Below, one piece after another: positions 45,401-56,660 of a DNA stretch of 64,000 nt; position 1 is the stretch's first letter; every line of letters begins with the position of its first letter. The notes under the pieces were generated by a model. It did not search any database. It was not told the origin of the DNA and saw only the letters and a program-made list of their open reading frames with translations. The position numbers and the translations under genes were made by a program. This DNA is from Periplaneta americana (taxonomy: Eukaryota; Arthropoda; Insecta; Blattodea; Blattidae): assembly GCF_040183065.1 (NCBI RefSeq), contig NC_091132.1, positions 165,010,102 through 165,074,101 of the forward strand. Direction: 5' to 3'.

Positions 45401-48400
45401 GTACAGCATGCTGGAAACTGTTGTTTATTTCATTTACTCTTATATTGTCAGAGTAGTGCATTTAATTTTAATATGGTTAGGGAAACATTAAATTACAAAC
45501 TTCATTTTGCCAATTTTAAAATCAGTAGAAATAAACAATGTATTGAATTTCTTTTAGCTCTTATGACTAGACCCCAACTTAGTCAAAATTGTCGGGATAT
45601 TTATGAAGTTTACAAAATTGTTCAGCGAATTTTCTAACCAATTTTTTCTGTACAATGTAATGATCAGTATTGTCATAGCGAAGGATCTTTGAGTACTGGA
45701 TTGTATACTTCATGATTTTGCCTGTCAAATATTATGGAGCGAAAGTGGGAAAAAAATATAATGAGCACAGAAGTATTATCGAAAGCAAATTGAACTGGAT
45801 CAATATATACCTGGAATGTAAAAGTTTAAGACATATATTGACTTAGTATTAGACATTGCCAGAGAAATGAGGATTGTACCAATTCGTTCAAAAGAGTGGA
45901 GTTACAATTACCATGCCTGATAGTGAAAGTAGCAAATCGGTGTCCAGGCACAGGTTGGGACTAGTTACCTGTTTGAAGGTTTTTCAGGTGTTATATTTTA
46001 ATCCATAGAGAGAAAAATGCTTGTTAAGTTGCGGTGCTGAACCCTAGACACATTTTGCTGTCTTCACTGGGACACTGGATAACCATTGAAGTTGTTAAAA
46101 TGTTGTCAGATAAACCACTTAAAAATTCACCAAATTCGTGACTAGATATTGAATTATTCGCTCATAGATAATTTCTGATATTATAAGTAATTAAATAGTT
46201 ACTCTATAACAGCCATGTCCCATCAGTGTGCCATGGCATACTCAAATGACCCACTGGTGTGCGGCAGAATATGAAACATGGCATAAGTCGAAGTATAGGG
46301 AAAGAGTTACACCATGAAAAATCTGCCCTCAGAATTGTCTTCAATTATCTAATTCTACAAGGCCTAATACGAATTTCGAATCACGTAAATTGTGCTATCT
46401 TTTTCTTTTGTTTCTTCTGTATTTTTAGGAAGAGCAGAGTGACTTGAATACAGTGAATGAGGAGCCAAGGTTGGAACTAACGGCAGAGAACAACGAGAGT
46501 TTAACAGAAACGTGAGTATGGTGATTATAACATGAAAAAAAAAACAAACTCTCAAGTGAAATCTATTACTGTACCGTTGAGCGGATGTCGCAACATCTGT
46601 CATTTGTCATATCGAGCGCTAAGCACGCGTGTGAGTGTCTGGTATGAGCGCGTGACGTAATACACTGCACGCGACATTGATCCTTAATGGCAACATTTGC
46701 AATTCTGGTTTATTTAATATTTTCCAAAGTATTAGAGATCCCGTCATAAATTTTTTGTAATAGATGAAGACATTGTATATCTCACCGTAAAGAAAGAGCA
46801 TAGTAAAAAAAAAATTAATCGATTTGAAAATATTAACATTTCTTTATTTTACTGTACGTTTTAATACATGCTTTAAGTAAAGATCTATAACTCAGAAGGA
46901 AGTTTAAATAAATGGAGTCATCATTGTATCGGCACAATTTTTACGTTGATATAATGAAGCATGCCATTTTAATAATATTTTTAACAATAGTCTACATTTC
47001 TACTCCCCGAGTATTTCACCCTTCATTACTTTTCAACAATTTGGTGAGATGAAGTTCATATCAGAGCATTTAAGTATTTATTATTATGACATTCATTTAT
47101 TAGAAAATTGAAAAAAAATCCTGAATTTGGCGTTACAAATTTTAAAATTGGAATGACCCATAGATATTCAACTAATAATGGCGGTTCTGTTCAAATGTTT
47201 TGGTGAAGCTAATATCGTGCGTCGGCCTCCGTAGACGTCCCTCTGCTGAAGACTGCTGTCCCAGGTGTTGAGAGGGGAAGCGGGAGTGACGTGACAAGGG
47301 GAGCTGAAGTGTGTGGGGAAGGTTGACGTTACGGTATAGTTGTTGTGCTTCGATCTACTTTGACGTTCTACTGCTGTGGTCCCAGGTGATGATGGGGGAA
47401 ACGGGAGTGAAGGACAGGTGGTGACGAACTTCGTGGGGGTGGGCGGTTATACGATGATGTAGGAAGAAAATACGTTGATACAAATATAGTAGTTTATTTG
47501 AAATAAGCAGTGTCCTCCTCCTCTTCGTGGACAGGGGAAACGAGAGTGTCGTTAAGAAACTCTAGAATATTGCCGTTTTTGTCCCTGTGAGTCTGGCTGA
47601 AGCTAACTTGAGGGCGTGCTGTTGTCATGACTGAGAATAGTGGAGATGAGTAACGGGAGTGCCTGGGGAGAGACGAAGACAAGATGAGGGAGAGAGAGTA
47701 GCGAGGAGCTGGTGTGAAGGGAACGGGCTAGCAACATAGAAAGGGGTAGAGAGCAGAAACGGGAGTGCCTGGGGAAAACTGAAGAGAGAGTTTGCTCGAA
47801 AAAGGGGCGCGAATACGGTGGGTATGAGAACCGAGAGACGGGAAGCAGGGGTGCTGGAGATTCTCGCCTATTCGAAGCTCTGCCCCCAAAGGGTCCGCGA
47901 TTCGTCGACCGACGAGAGATGGAGGGGTTACTCTCTGCTAACGAGCTCCGCTGACAAATGGCCGGCGATGGGCGTCCACAGAGAGGGAAGTCAAAGACAG
48001 GAAAGACAGTGTTTTCTAAAAGGGTTAGAGCACGTGGAATCTAGACAAGGTGATAGAGGGGGGGATTAGTAGAGGAGAGCGATACTAGGATAGCTTGGTT
48101 AGGGAGATCGGAGCGGGGAGGCGGAGAAAGAGCCAGCGATGCGTTTCTGTTCCGTGGGTAAGTGCCGGCCGTGAAAACCCGGTCCGACGAAGTACAGCAC
48201 GCTGGATCAGAGAAATGTTGTCGATGGCAGAGGGAGCATTGTGGCTGCCCCCCCAGCCGGCGACGAATGTCCCTATGCCATTTTGGGCCCGCCTTATATA
48301 CACCTCGGGCTTCCCGCCATTTCTCTCCTTGTTGGCGTGGCTTGGAACGTTATGACGCTATGTGACGACACAAATTCCCGCCACAACATTGTGGCCTTTA

Positions 48401-50547
48401 GTGGGACTCTTCTCTCTCTTGGCTTGGTCACGTGGTCGGGGGGCCCCTCGGCGACGTGAGCAAGTTGCTAGAGGCAGGGGTGTGGGTGGACATCTGGCTC
48501 CTAATACGAGGGGAGAAAAAAATAGCGAGTCCCGTATTCTGAAGGACTGTGTCTTCCAGCGAGGCCATCTCTCACCGGGCCGGGCCGGGCCATGTGGTGA
48601 GGAGAGCTGTCGGCACCAGGAGGGAGTTGCTAGGGGCGGGGTGTGAGTGGACATCCGGCCCGTAATACAAGGGGAAAATCGCACCAGCTCTCGTCTTCTG
48701 AAGGAACACGCAGGCAGTTATGTGAACTTTACAACACTAACATTAATGAAATAGAATTTTAGGAAGTCAATTAATATCTTATTGTTATTAGGGTACTTTA
48801 TTTTTTCTAATATTTATATACTTTCTCCTAGTGGTGTAATAGTCCCACTCGAATTTCAAATTTCTCTAGTCAATCCAAACCTCTCGTGAGATTAATGTTG
48901 GTAATACTTTAACGAACTGGACTCAGAATTCTTCCAGTGCCAAATTTTGAAGTGACTAACTTCACAAAGTATAAATAATTTATATATGAGAATAAAAATG
49001 TATAGACAGAGTTATAGCTAATTTCCAAACCCAATTTTAAAATAATCACAACAATTAGTACGCTTGTGTCGTAAAAAAAATAAACGTAAAGCAGGTAACT
49101 TTGTTAAAAATAAATGCTACCCAATATTTCACAAACGTTGTGTAATCCCTATGAAATTTGTTGTACAGATGAAGGCCAAATTGTTGGGAATTTTTATACT
49201 CATAAATTATTTACAAGAATGAATCTGAAATAGTAATGTACCTTCTGGTGAAATGGGTTTGTTTTGAATTGAATGTTCAGTAATTGGATGTATATTTGTT
49301 CTGACTATTTAATAGACTGATACTGTATTTACTTCAGGATTGCAGCTGCCAATGAGTGGACTGTGTCATCAGAATTCGACAGTGTTGCACTTCAAGAGAA
49401 CGGGACAGTATGTGAGATTCGCAATAATTCAGGTTGCCCGGGAAAACCTGTGCGGACTCACGACGGTGTAAAGCAATTGGAATTTGAATTGCCTAAAGTA
49501 TCTTACTCGAATTCGGCAAAACTGAAGAAGAAACCTTTCAAATGCGAATTTTGTGGTAAGTGCTTCTGGGATTCGAGCAGCCTAAGAATACATGATCGCG
49601 TGCACAGAGGCGGGAAGCCTTTCAAGTGTGATATTTGTTGTAAAAGTTTCTCGTATTCTAGAAACCTAAGAAGACATGAACACCTGCACAGAGGCGAGAA
49701 AGCTTTCAAATGTGGTAATTGTGGTAAGTGTTTCTTGCATTCAAGTAGCGTGACAAAGCTTAAACTCATGCACAGTGACGACATTTCTTTCAACTGTGAT
49801 GTGTGCGGTAAGAGTTTCTCGGAATTTGGGCACCCGAAACAGCATATTCGCCGACACAGTGGCGAGAAGCCTTTCATTTGTGATGTTTGTGGGAAACGTT
49901 TCTCGTATTCCAGTGACCTAAGAAGACATGAACGCATGCACACAGGCGAGAAACCGTTCAAATGTGATGTGTGTGGTAAGTCTTTCTCATATTCGAGTGA
50001 CCTAAGAAGACATGAACGCATGCACGCAGGCGAGAAAGCGTTCAAATGTGATGTCTGTGGTAAATGTTTCTCGTTTTCGAATAACCTAACAAGACATGAA
50101 CGCATGCACACAAGCGAGAAACTGTTCAAATGTGATGTTTGCAGTAAGTGTTTCTCGATATCTGGGCACCTGAATAAGCATAAGCGCCGACACACAGGCG
50201 AAAAGCCTTTCATGTGTGATGTTTGTAGAAAAAGTTTCTCTTGTTCAAGTAAACTAACAAGACATGAACGCGTGCACACAGGCGAGAAACCGTTCAAATG
50301 TGATGTTTGTGGAAAGTGTTTCACGTGTTCGAGTAGCCGAAGAACTCATGAATACGTGCACTCAAGCAAGAAGCCGTTCAAATGTGGTGTGTGTGGTGAG
50401 TGTTTCTCCGCGGCGACGGACCTAAAAAGGCATGAACGCCAACACACAGCTGATGAGAAGCGTTTGAAGTGTGATGTTCGTGGTGTTTCTCGAGTGCGGG
50501 TAACCAAGAAATACTTGAACGCATGCACCCAGGTGAGAAACAATTGA
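42305..50547 (+). CDS. Gene C: C2H2 zinc-finger protein, 11 fingers plus broken tail, 560 aa
   Basis: Exons 42305-42418, 43347-43484, 44900-45037, 46429-46511 and 49338-50547, all GT/AG; joined they give 561 codons including TGA. Same plan as gene B: shortened cassette start (MSCYSEQC), two full cassettes, acidic linker, finger exon. Fingers start at residue 225. Finger 3 has Leu in place of the first histidine; finger 11 has one extra linker residue. After residue 533 a twelfth finger begins LKCDV but a small deletion shifts the frame, giving a 27-residue unrelated tail. Five decayed fingers follow. Seven psi-K-x-E motifs lie in the N-terminus. Probably still a DNA-binding protein, shortened compared with A and B. 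Confidence 0.78.
43347..43484 (+). CDS. Gene C exon 2 (46-residue cassette)
   Basis: 138 nt, phase 0-0, between ctgtag and gtgagt. Carries IKEE, VKFE and VKRE. Confidence 0.8.
44306..44360 (+). other. tRNA-like A-box relic in intron 2 of gene C
   Basis: Counterpart of 30959-31010 with the same 'tggtagctcagtggtataat' word. Decayed SINE head rather than a tRNA. Confidence 0.4.
44900..45037 (+). CDS. Gene C exon 3 (46-residue cassette)
   Basis: 138 nt, phase 0-0, donor gttagt as in gene B. One base differs from 31549-31686 (Ile to Asn). Confidence 0.8.
45950..46135 (+). mobile_element. Ancient SINE relic in gene C intron 3
   Basis: Counterpart of 32585-32760, with 'caggttgggactagttacct' and 'gcggtgctgaaccctagac'. 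Shared position in both units. Confidence 0.6.
46429..46511 (+). CDS. Gene C exon 4
   Basis: Twenty-seven codons plus two bases; EEQSDLNTVNEEPR... acidic linker; phase-2 junction AC|G with the finger exon. Confidence 0.8.
47213..48736 (-). mobile_element. Solo LTR, 1.52 kb, minus orientation (fossil)
   Basis: The insertion is exactly delimited by comparison with the empty site in unit 2 (about 33850) and is flanked by the 4-bp duplication ctaa (47209-47212 and 48737-48740). On the - strand it begins TGTTGTAAAG and ends CACGATA. Internally on the - strand there is a TATATAAG box (+ 48292-48299) and an AATAAA signal (+ 47492-47497). It is strongly GC-rich. No protein-coding retroelement part is attached. 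Remnant of an LTR retrotransposon of undetermined family; it inserted after the segmental duplication, so it is relatively young. Confidence 0.7.
49338..50547 (+). CDS. Gene C finger exon (11 fingers)
   Basis: Acceptor acttcag then 'gattgcagct'. Fingers from 49537. Fingers 5 and 6 (49873-50040) have identical recognition helices (YSSDLRR) and are a recent single-finger duplication. The frame closes at TGA 50545-50547 after the break in finger 12. Confidence 0.92.
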
Positions 50548-50871
50548 AGTGTGATGTTTGTTATGTATCATTCGAGTCACCTAAGAAGACATGAACAGCG
50601 GCACATAGGCGAGAGAACCTTTCAAATGTGGTAATTGTGTTTCTTGCATTCGAGAAGCCTGACAAGCGACAAAATTCTTGCACACTGACGACATTTCTTT
50701 CAACTGTCATGTGTGTGGTGTTTCTATGTATTGGGGGACATGAACAAGAATAAGCACCGACACACACACAGGCGAGATGTGTGATATTTGTGGAAAAAGT
50801 TTTAGTGTTCGAGTAACCTAACAAGACATCAACGCATGCACACACGCGAGAAACCGTTCAAATGCGACTAA
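50464..50871 (+). pseudogene. Decayed fingers 12-16 of gene C
   Basis: Five finger-like segments with HTGEK-type linkers continue beyond the gene C stop in shifting frames and end 'ttcaaatgcgactaaaatgc', homologous to the ends of genes A and B. Segments 14-15 resemble gene C fingers 3-4, including the unusual 'tgacgacatttctttcaact' linker. Gene C therefore once encoded about 16 fingers. Confidence 0.75.
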
Positions 50872-51039
50872 AATGCAATGATCTCCGCCAAAGGGACGGG
50901 AAACGTTTCTAATGCCATGATGTTGAGTGACTCGACGAGCCGAATAGTCTGAAAAGCCACGATCTCTTGCACATATACGAGACAGCTTCTAAATCTGTTT
51001 CGCTGGTAGGTATAAGTTAAGTTCTCTTGAAGTGCAGGA

Positions 51040-51270
51040 TATGAGCAACAAACGTTTCTAATGCGGTTTTTGTGCTAACTTCTCAAGGTCTTGTAGGTTA
51101 AAAACCCGTGAACGCTTATACGCGAGATGACATTTATTTCTCAAAATTGTGATACGAGTTTCTTGTTAAAAACTATTCAAAGTATATTTTAAAAATACCA
51201 AAATATGTGGTAATCCGATGAATATGGGATGTGTTTCTCTCACTCTTGTAACTTAATTCTTCAAGGATGC
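51040..51270 (+). pseudogene. Decayed zinc fingers further downstream of gene C
   Basis: Equivalent of 22630-22885 and 37214-37455, with 'tttctaatgcggtttttgtg' and 'gggatgtgtttctctcactc'. Confidence 0.55.
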
Positions 51271-51289
51271 TAGAAAACAGTAGGATACT

Positions 51290-51765
51290 TTTAGGCGTGC
51301 CCACAATGAACCTGGAACGGAAACAAAAGCGAGAAAGTTTATACAGTTAAAATACATACATTGAAGTTGAGAATTCACAACTAAGGATTAAGTTGCTTCA
51401 TATGTTGAAGTTGATTCAATCTTTTGCTATCGTCAAACTTTTCTCGTATTTCTTGTGTCATATGGTGCCGTAACATTATATCTTCTTCATCGTGTCTAAC
51501 TAATTAAGAAATTCAGTAGAATTAGTATAATAATTCTGCGTGTGTCTGACCAGACTACCAAGTGATTAGAATTCTTAAATATTCTGTGCCATACATTTTG
51601 TAGTTGATTAACCAACCTTTGTTTATGTTAACAGGCTTGAACTCGTGAAAGAACGCCGATGGTGGATAATGCACAATTAACATCAGAAGATGTAGTATCG
51701 ACTTTACATATCGTTATTGACATGCATTGTCTTTTCTGCTGTTATTTTAATGTAAATCAAAAATT
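51290..51765. mobile_element. TIR-element relic in the 3' flank of gene C
   Basis: Begins 'cgtgcccacaatgaacctgg'; ends near 'ctgttattttaatgtaaat'. Third copy of the relic inherited by each unit. Confidence 0.45.
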
Positions 51766-52724
51766 GCTTTTTAAATCATACAATATAGTTGTAAAAATTT
51801 TATTAAAGCAACCATAATTTTACATATTCTTCATGTTTTTTCTTATGTGTACTCATTAATGTCCATGAAAAGTATAACGAAATATCAAACAGAGTGAAAT
51901 GAGGTTTTGCGCTACAAGACTACGAAATATAACGGGCTTTGTGAACTATAGTGTACTAAGTATAATGAGTGGAACAAAATGAATAAATATGAATATGGAA
52001 ACATTATTTCCCTTAACTCTTACATACAAAAATTAATCCTATATTATTCAGTGAATAAATGTTTTGGTAAAATAATAAAAATTATAAAATCCTTGTACTA
52101 ATCTTTTTATGACTGAACCATTATTCTGTCAAATGCTTATGTTTGAAGTAATATCGTATGATGATTTTGTAAAAAGGTTTATTTTTATCCACCAGATAAA
52201 TAATCCATAAATAGTCCCTCTCTTTCCGCCTGCAAGACCTAGTGGTACCTCAGAATTGCACTTAAGCTTGTAGTTTTCGTTCTCTGCAAAATACGGCCAG
52301 GGCTTAAGAAATTAAGACCTGAAACAAGATATTTTTGGCCATCAACAATAAATCTCTTAGCAATGTGCTAAACATAACAAGGTTTTTTTTAAAAGCATTT
52401 ATTGAGTCATTTATAAATCGTACATATTTCAATCCTGTAATAATCAGTTTTAAATATTCATGTAGCCGAGATATTACATGTACCTTTGTTTGCTTTCAAA
52501 TAAATTATGGTTGCACAAATCAAAATATTACAGACTTTCATTGTACACCTTTTTGGAATTTCCTTTCCAAATTAATTTCATTTAGGAACATAATAAAATT
52601 TTAATGGTACAAATACCTACATACAATCTATCAACATCGATGTTGAGATGAAAATCACTGACATGTATTTCAAAGAGCCCTCCAAGTGAGCGGAGTTTCC
52701 AAACGCAAAAGAGGATCTTTTTTC

Positions 52725-54870
52725 TTTTAAACTGACTATTCCAGATCATTTCATTTACAAGAAATTGCAGAGCTTTGTCAAAGAAAACCGATGCACTATA
52801 CTGAAACTTGTGTTTATCTCAATCACCCATGTGCTTCAATACTTTATTAGCTTCACTCCCATAAAATTTATCACCTCGCTCATTCTCAAGCTCAGATTTC
52901 AAGTTTTACATCACAGCATGCAACTCAGTCGCTGTCAATGTCTTGTGCTCGAGTTGTTAAATGATTTCTGTGGAACAGTTAGTACATTGTGAAGGAACCA
53001 GAAAATCCACAAATCAACTGAAAAATCGCTTTCGCCACCTTCACTAAAATGAGACCACAACAAACTGCTGCACTCTTCTTCCCTTTGAAATAAGAAGTAT
53101 GACTTCACAGTCTTCCAGTTGAAAAACAGGCGTTCGTCAACCACAGGGTACAATGAAAGAATTTGCGTTGGTACCTGCTTCAAAAGTGTTTTATCCGTCA
53201 TGTCAACAAAGACGAAAAGACGTTTTAATTCGTTTTGATTTTGCACAAGATGAAAATTCATTACATAACTTTATGACAAATGCCTCCGTATGAGGAAATG
53301 TGAGAAGTGTTGCTGCTGATATCAAACAATTATTTAAAATACGGCACTTGGAATTTGCCATTAGTATGTTCTGGTTCACTGCCAACAACTTTTGTGACAG
53401 AGAAACATTTTTTCCATAATTTAATGCAGCACTAATAGCTGCATATAGTGCGACGTGAGGTAATTCCGAACCTTTTCTGTTTAAAATTGTTGAGATGTAT
53501 TCGGTGATTACTTCACTGGACTCAATTTGGTCTTGATAGAAGAATAAAACGTCCAGAATAACCCCTGTTTTGGGGTTACACTATTTAATAAATACTGGTA
53601 CATTGAAAATTTTTTATTTCCTAAATTTGGACCATGTAAATTAATAATAAATCTTAAATGAGTCATTCCTGAGTAGCCTATGTGGCCCCAAAACAATCCC
53701 AACGACAGTGGCATCTTTCGTGCGCACGCTTGATATTTCGCAAGCTATCTCGGAATGAGGTGTGAGTTCTGGGACCAATTTATTTGCACAACCGTGAGTA
53801 TTGTAACTTACTCTGAGGACAACACCTTGGTAAGCCAGTACAACTTATGCTGCACATTTTTTTTTTTTTTTTTTTTTACAAAATTTGGACATGATATGAG
53901 ACTGCCTAACATTTGTCGAAGCGTACGATGAAAGAGTAATGGAACAGAGAAAAACTCTCTCTGGCACCGGGATTTAAATCCGGGCTTTCAGCTCTACGTG
54001 CTGATGCTTTATCCACTAAGCCACTCCGGATACCCATCCCGGCATCGGACAGAATCGTATCAGTGGATAAAGCATCAGCACATAGAGCTGAAAACCCGGG
54101 ATCAAATCCCAGCGCCGGAGAGAATTTTTTCTCCATTCCATTACTCTTTCATCGTATGTTGACGCAGAATATCTGCGTGGAAATATCATATGTTCTTCGG
54201 TACATTAAAATAATATATATGATATGCGTAAATCACTTCGTGATTTAAGACGGCGTTTATTCCATCGGATCCTGGCCAACTAGTCACTCATAACGACTGC
54301 ACCTCAGCACATGTGTGGACTTCAGGCCTACGTTGATAGACATCTATGACGTAGTGCAGAGGTCGGCCACTAGAGGGAACCCAAGAGTTGGAACTTAATC
54401 TGAGACGATTCTGACTGATGCCGGGGTGGGTATCCGGTGTGGCTTAGTGGATAAAGCATCAGCACGTAGAGCTGAAAACCCGGATTCAAATCCCGGTGCC
54501 AGAGAGAATTTTTCTCCGTTCCATTACTCTTTCATCGTATGATGACGCATAATATCTGCATGGAAATATCATAAGTACTTCGGTACATTAAAATAATATA
54601 TTTGTCAAACCACATATAGGCCTAAAAGTTTTGCTTCATAAACAGCTTACACTGCCCGTTGTCCTTCATATCTTACATTAATCTTCGTATATTGGTACAT
54701 AACCTAAATTAGGCAATAGAATCTTCACTCATCTGTTGCCATTTTCTCAATTCTGTTAATCACTCATCCTGAAGCACATAGTATCTGCCTAACTTCTTCT
54801 TGTTACAAGTTCCTGTCTGGTCAGAAAACGATGGTAATGCCGGTCTAGCTGGCTTTGACATTGTTATAAA
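52725..54870 (-). pseudogene. Decayed BED/hAT-type transposase, antisense (copy 3, most complete)
   Basis: On the - strand, in order: BED-like start (about 54860-54780), a middle block (IACEISSVRTKDATVVGIVL, about 53750-53690), a later block (LKRLFVFVDMTDKTLLKQVP, then LSLYPVVDE, about 53240-53120) and KSYFLFQREEECSSLLW (about 53105-53055). The order and wording fit the ZBED/EPM2AIP1-like hAT-derived family. Interrupted by the 680-bp SINE pair at 53920 and by stops. Confidence 0.5.
53920..54599. mobile_element. Inverted pair of tRNA-derived SINE-like sequences (fold-back), 680 bp
   Basis: Flanked by atttgtcga (53911-53919) and atttgtcaa (54600-54608), a 9-bp duplication with one mismatch; units 2 and 3 have the empty site. 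Inside are three copies of a tRNA-like head with 'agtggataaagcatcagca' and box-B-like 'gattcaaatccc'. The first (53921-54035) is inverted; the others (54060 and 54435) are direct. The direct copies are each followed by 'tccattactctttcatcgta' and 'cggtacattaaaataatat'. This SINE family is different from the one at 17831. Confidence 0.75.
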
Positions 54871-55851
54871 TGTTTAGCTGGTATTATCCAAGGAAGAGTC
54901 GCTGCTTACCCCATCATTATGTTGGATGACATACTAGGCGTATGTGACGTCACGTACAGTCTATCCGCAGGTTACATTGCAGGTACAAAAATCTGTTTTA
55001 ATGAAAATGTGGCAATTTGACATACCTAAATGAGAATAAAAGAATGCTAAGGGGAGGGAGTACGCCAATGTAGTGACAAAATTAGTAGTGGATAAATGTA
55101 GTAAAGCTGTTATATTGTTTCCTTGTACAATTTAAGTTAATTAATCAATGATAAATTTGGCATATTAATTGTAATAAGGTTAATAGAAAACCAATTAATT
55201 CAGTTCTACATTATAATAATGTTTTAATATCTTCGGAAGTATTTGATGTTAATTGTGCGTAATTATAATTTTTAAGAGTTTGTTCATGAACGACTTCATA
55301 GCGTAATGGCTGTGAGAGTTGCCTACACTATAGCAAGCAACACTATGATAGTGCTTTACTAAACGTAAAGTTTTAGGATCCAATCATGGCGTATTTAAAG
55401 GTAGAGCTAAGTTAGATATTCCTATTTACAATAAAGTAGTCAGTAGAATCAACTAAGTAGAGGTAAAAGAGAGTTGTAGGAAAATATGTGGTAGAAAGAG
55501 CAGTAAAATTAAGTAAGCTGGGAGAAAGGAAAATTGCGGTATCCCAAATTAAATATATATATAGAAGTATCACCATCGCACTGATTCTTGGATGTCACCG
55601 ATTAGCTACTACTAATTAGGGTTAATAAGTAATATTAGAAGAAAATTAATAATGGTAAAAATAATTACAATGAGGAATACAACATTGAATTACAGCGTTC
55701 TGAACCTCAATCATCTGACAGAACACGGCCGCCTTGAAAATATATCGTAATGGATTCAGTGAGCCCTGACCTTCCTTTTATCGCAACGTTGAAGGAGCTA
55801 CTGCATGCAGAAATATAAGGACAGAGTTGCTATACGTAGGCCTACGCAACG

Positions 55852-55965
55852 ATGTCACATTACTCCGAAGAATGTGTGGACCAGGGATATGCTCTCACGT
55901 CTGAGGTGAAAGTACATGAAGATCCGATGCCAATTTCAGTCCGAATGGTGAAAGTGGAACCAGAG
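55852..55965 (+). pseudogene. Start exon of a fourth zinc-finger gene, remainder missing
   Basis: MSHYSEEC..., 38 codons, phase-0 donor gtgagt, homologous to the first exons of genes B and C and in the same context. The open frame and donor are intact. No cassette, linker or finger exon follows in the remaining 8 kb. Either the gene is truncated or its other exons lie beyond the window. Confidence 0.65.
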
Positions 55966-56660
55966 GTGAGTGAAGCACAAGGAAAGCACTCGTGTTTTTC
56001 CGGAGTTTATATTTTATTTTGATTACCATAGGCACTTCATCCTTTCAACATTTTTGTTGCAGTGATTGTTACTTGTTTTTTAGAGATAGAAAAAATCGGA
56101 TAACTATGTATTTATTAATTATGTTCCGTTGCAGGGAAGTCTAATTTTGAACTCTTATCTGGTTTTTATAGGTCAGATTTTAAAAACGAAATTGTAGGTT
56201 ACACTTTATTCCTAATGGTTGCCAAGCTACATATTCCGAAGTGTAGGTCTTTGCTATTATGCTAAAGTACACGATTTCATTTTTTTTTCTTTTTGTCTGT
56301 GTAAAACTCTCAATCATCTTGCGGTTTCAATTGATAAGTCAACCACAGAATAGGAGAATAGGGGTGTTAGAGTCAGAGAGGTAGTGATGTTTGAGATTAT
56401 TTTCTTTTTTGCGGTAGTTCAATGAAAGAAAAGTAGGCAGTGTTGGTTTTTTCACAGTTTCCTATCATATAGAACGAATTTATAGCAATCGAATGCTGTC
56501 AACTGAAGCATATCATGTGCTGACAAGCGAACAGTCCAGATTCTTGTATTTAAAAAAAAAAAACAATGCAAATATTTTTGCTAATATAACACTATGAAAA
56601 TTATATGCTACAAAATAATGCACAGTAGTATCACAGTCTACTATATACAGTCACGAAGCT

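Larger units (their letters stand above)
40080..53200. repeat. Segmental tandem repeat unit 3 (contains gene C)
   Basis: Collinear with unit 2. Private features: the SINE at 40121, a deletion of about 88 bp in the intron after the second cassette (at about 43515), the solo LTR at 47213, and the deletion of about 0.8 kb in the 3' flank. Confidence 0.85.
53200..56660. repeat. Segmental tandem repeat unit 4, truncated
   Basis: Collinear with the first 3.4 kb of units 2 and 3 through the start exon and about 0.65 kb of its intron. It then jumps (deleting the position of the second cassette) and ends at about 56660 in unrelated sequence. Confidence 0.8.

Noticed and set aside
47818-48684. Several overlapping open frames in GC-rich sequence
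   Set aside because: They lie within the solo LTR, overlap on both strands and share no family motif; GC-richness alone makes long frames there.
49503-50324. 273-codon open frame on the - strand
   Set aside because: It is the reverse complement of the gene C finger array; regular 84-nt repeats keep the opposite frame open. The same applies to - strand frames opposite the fingers of A and B.
53921-54530. tRNA genes in tandem at the SINE pair
   Set aside because: The tRNA-like parts run without a break into a shared SINE tail and lie in one insertion with a single target duplication.
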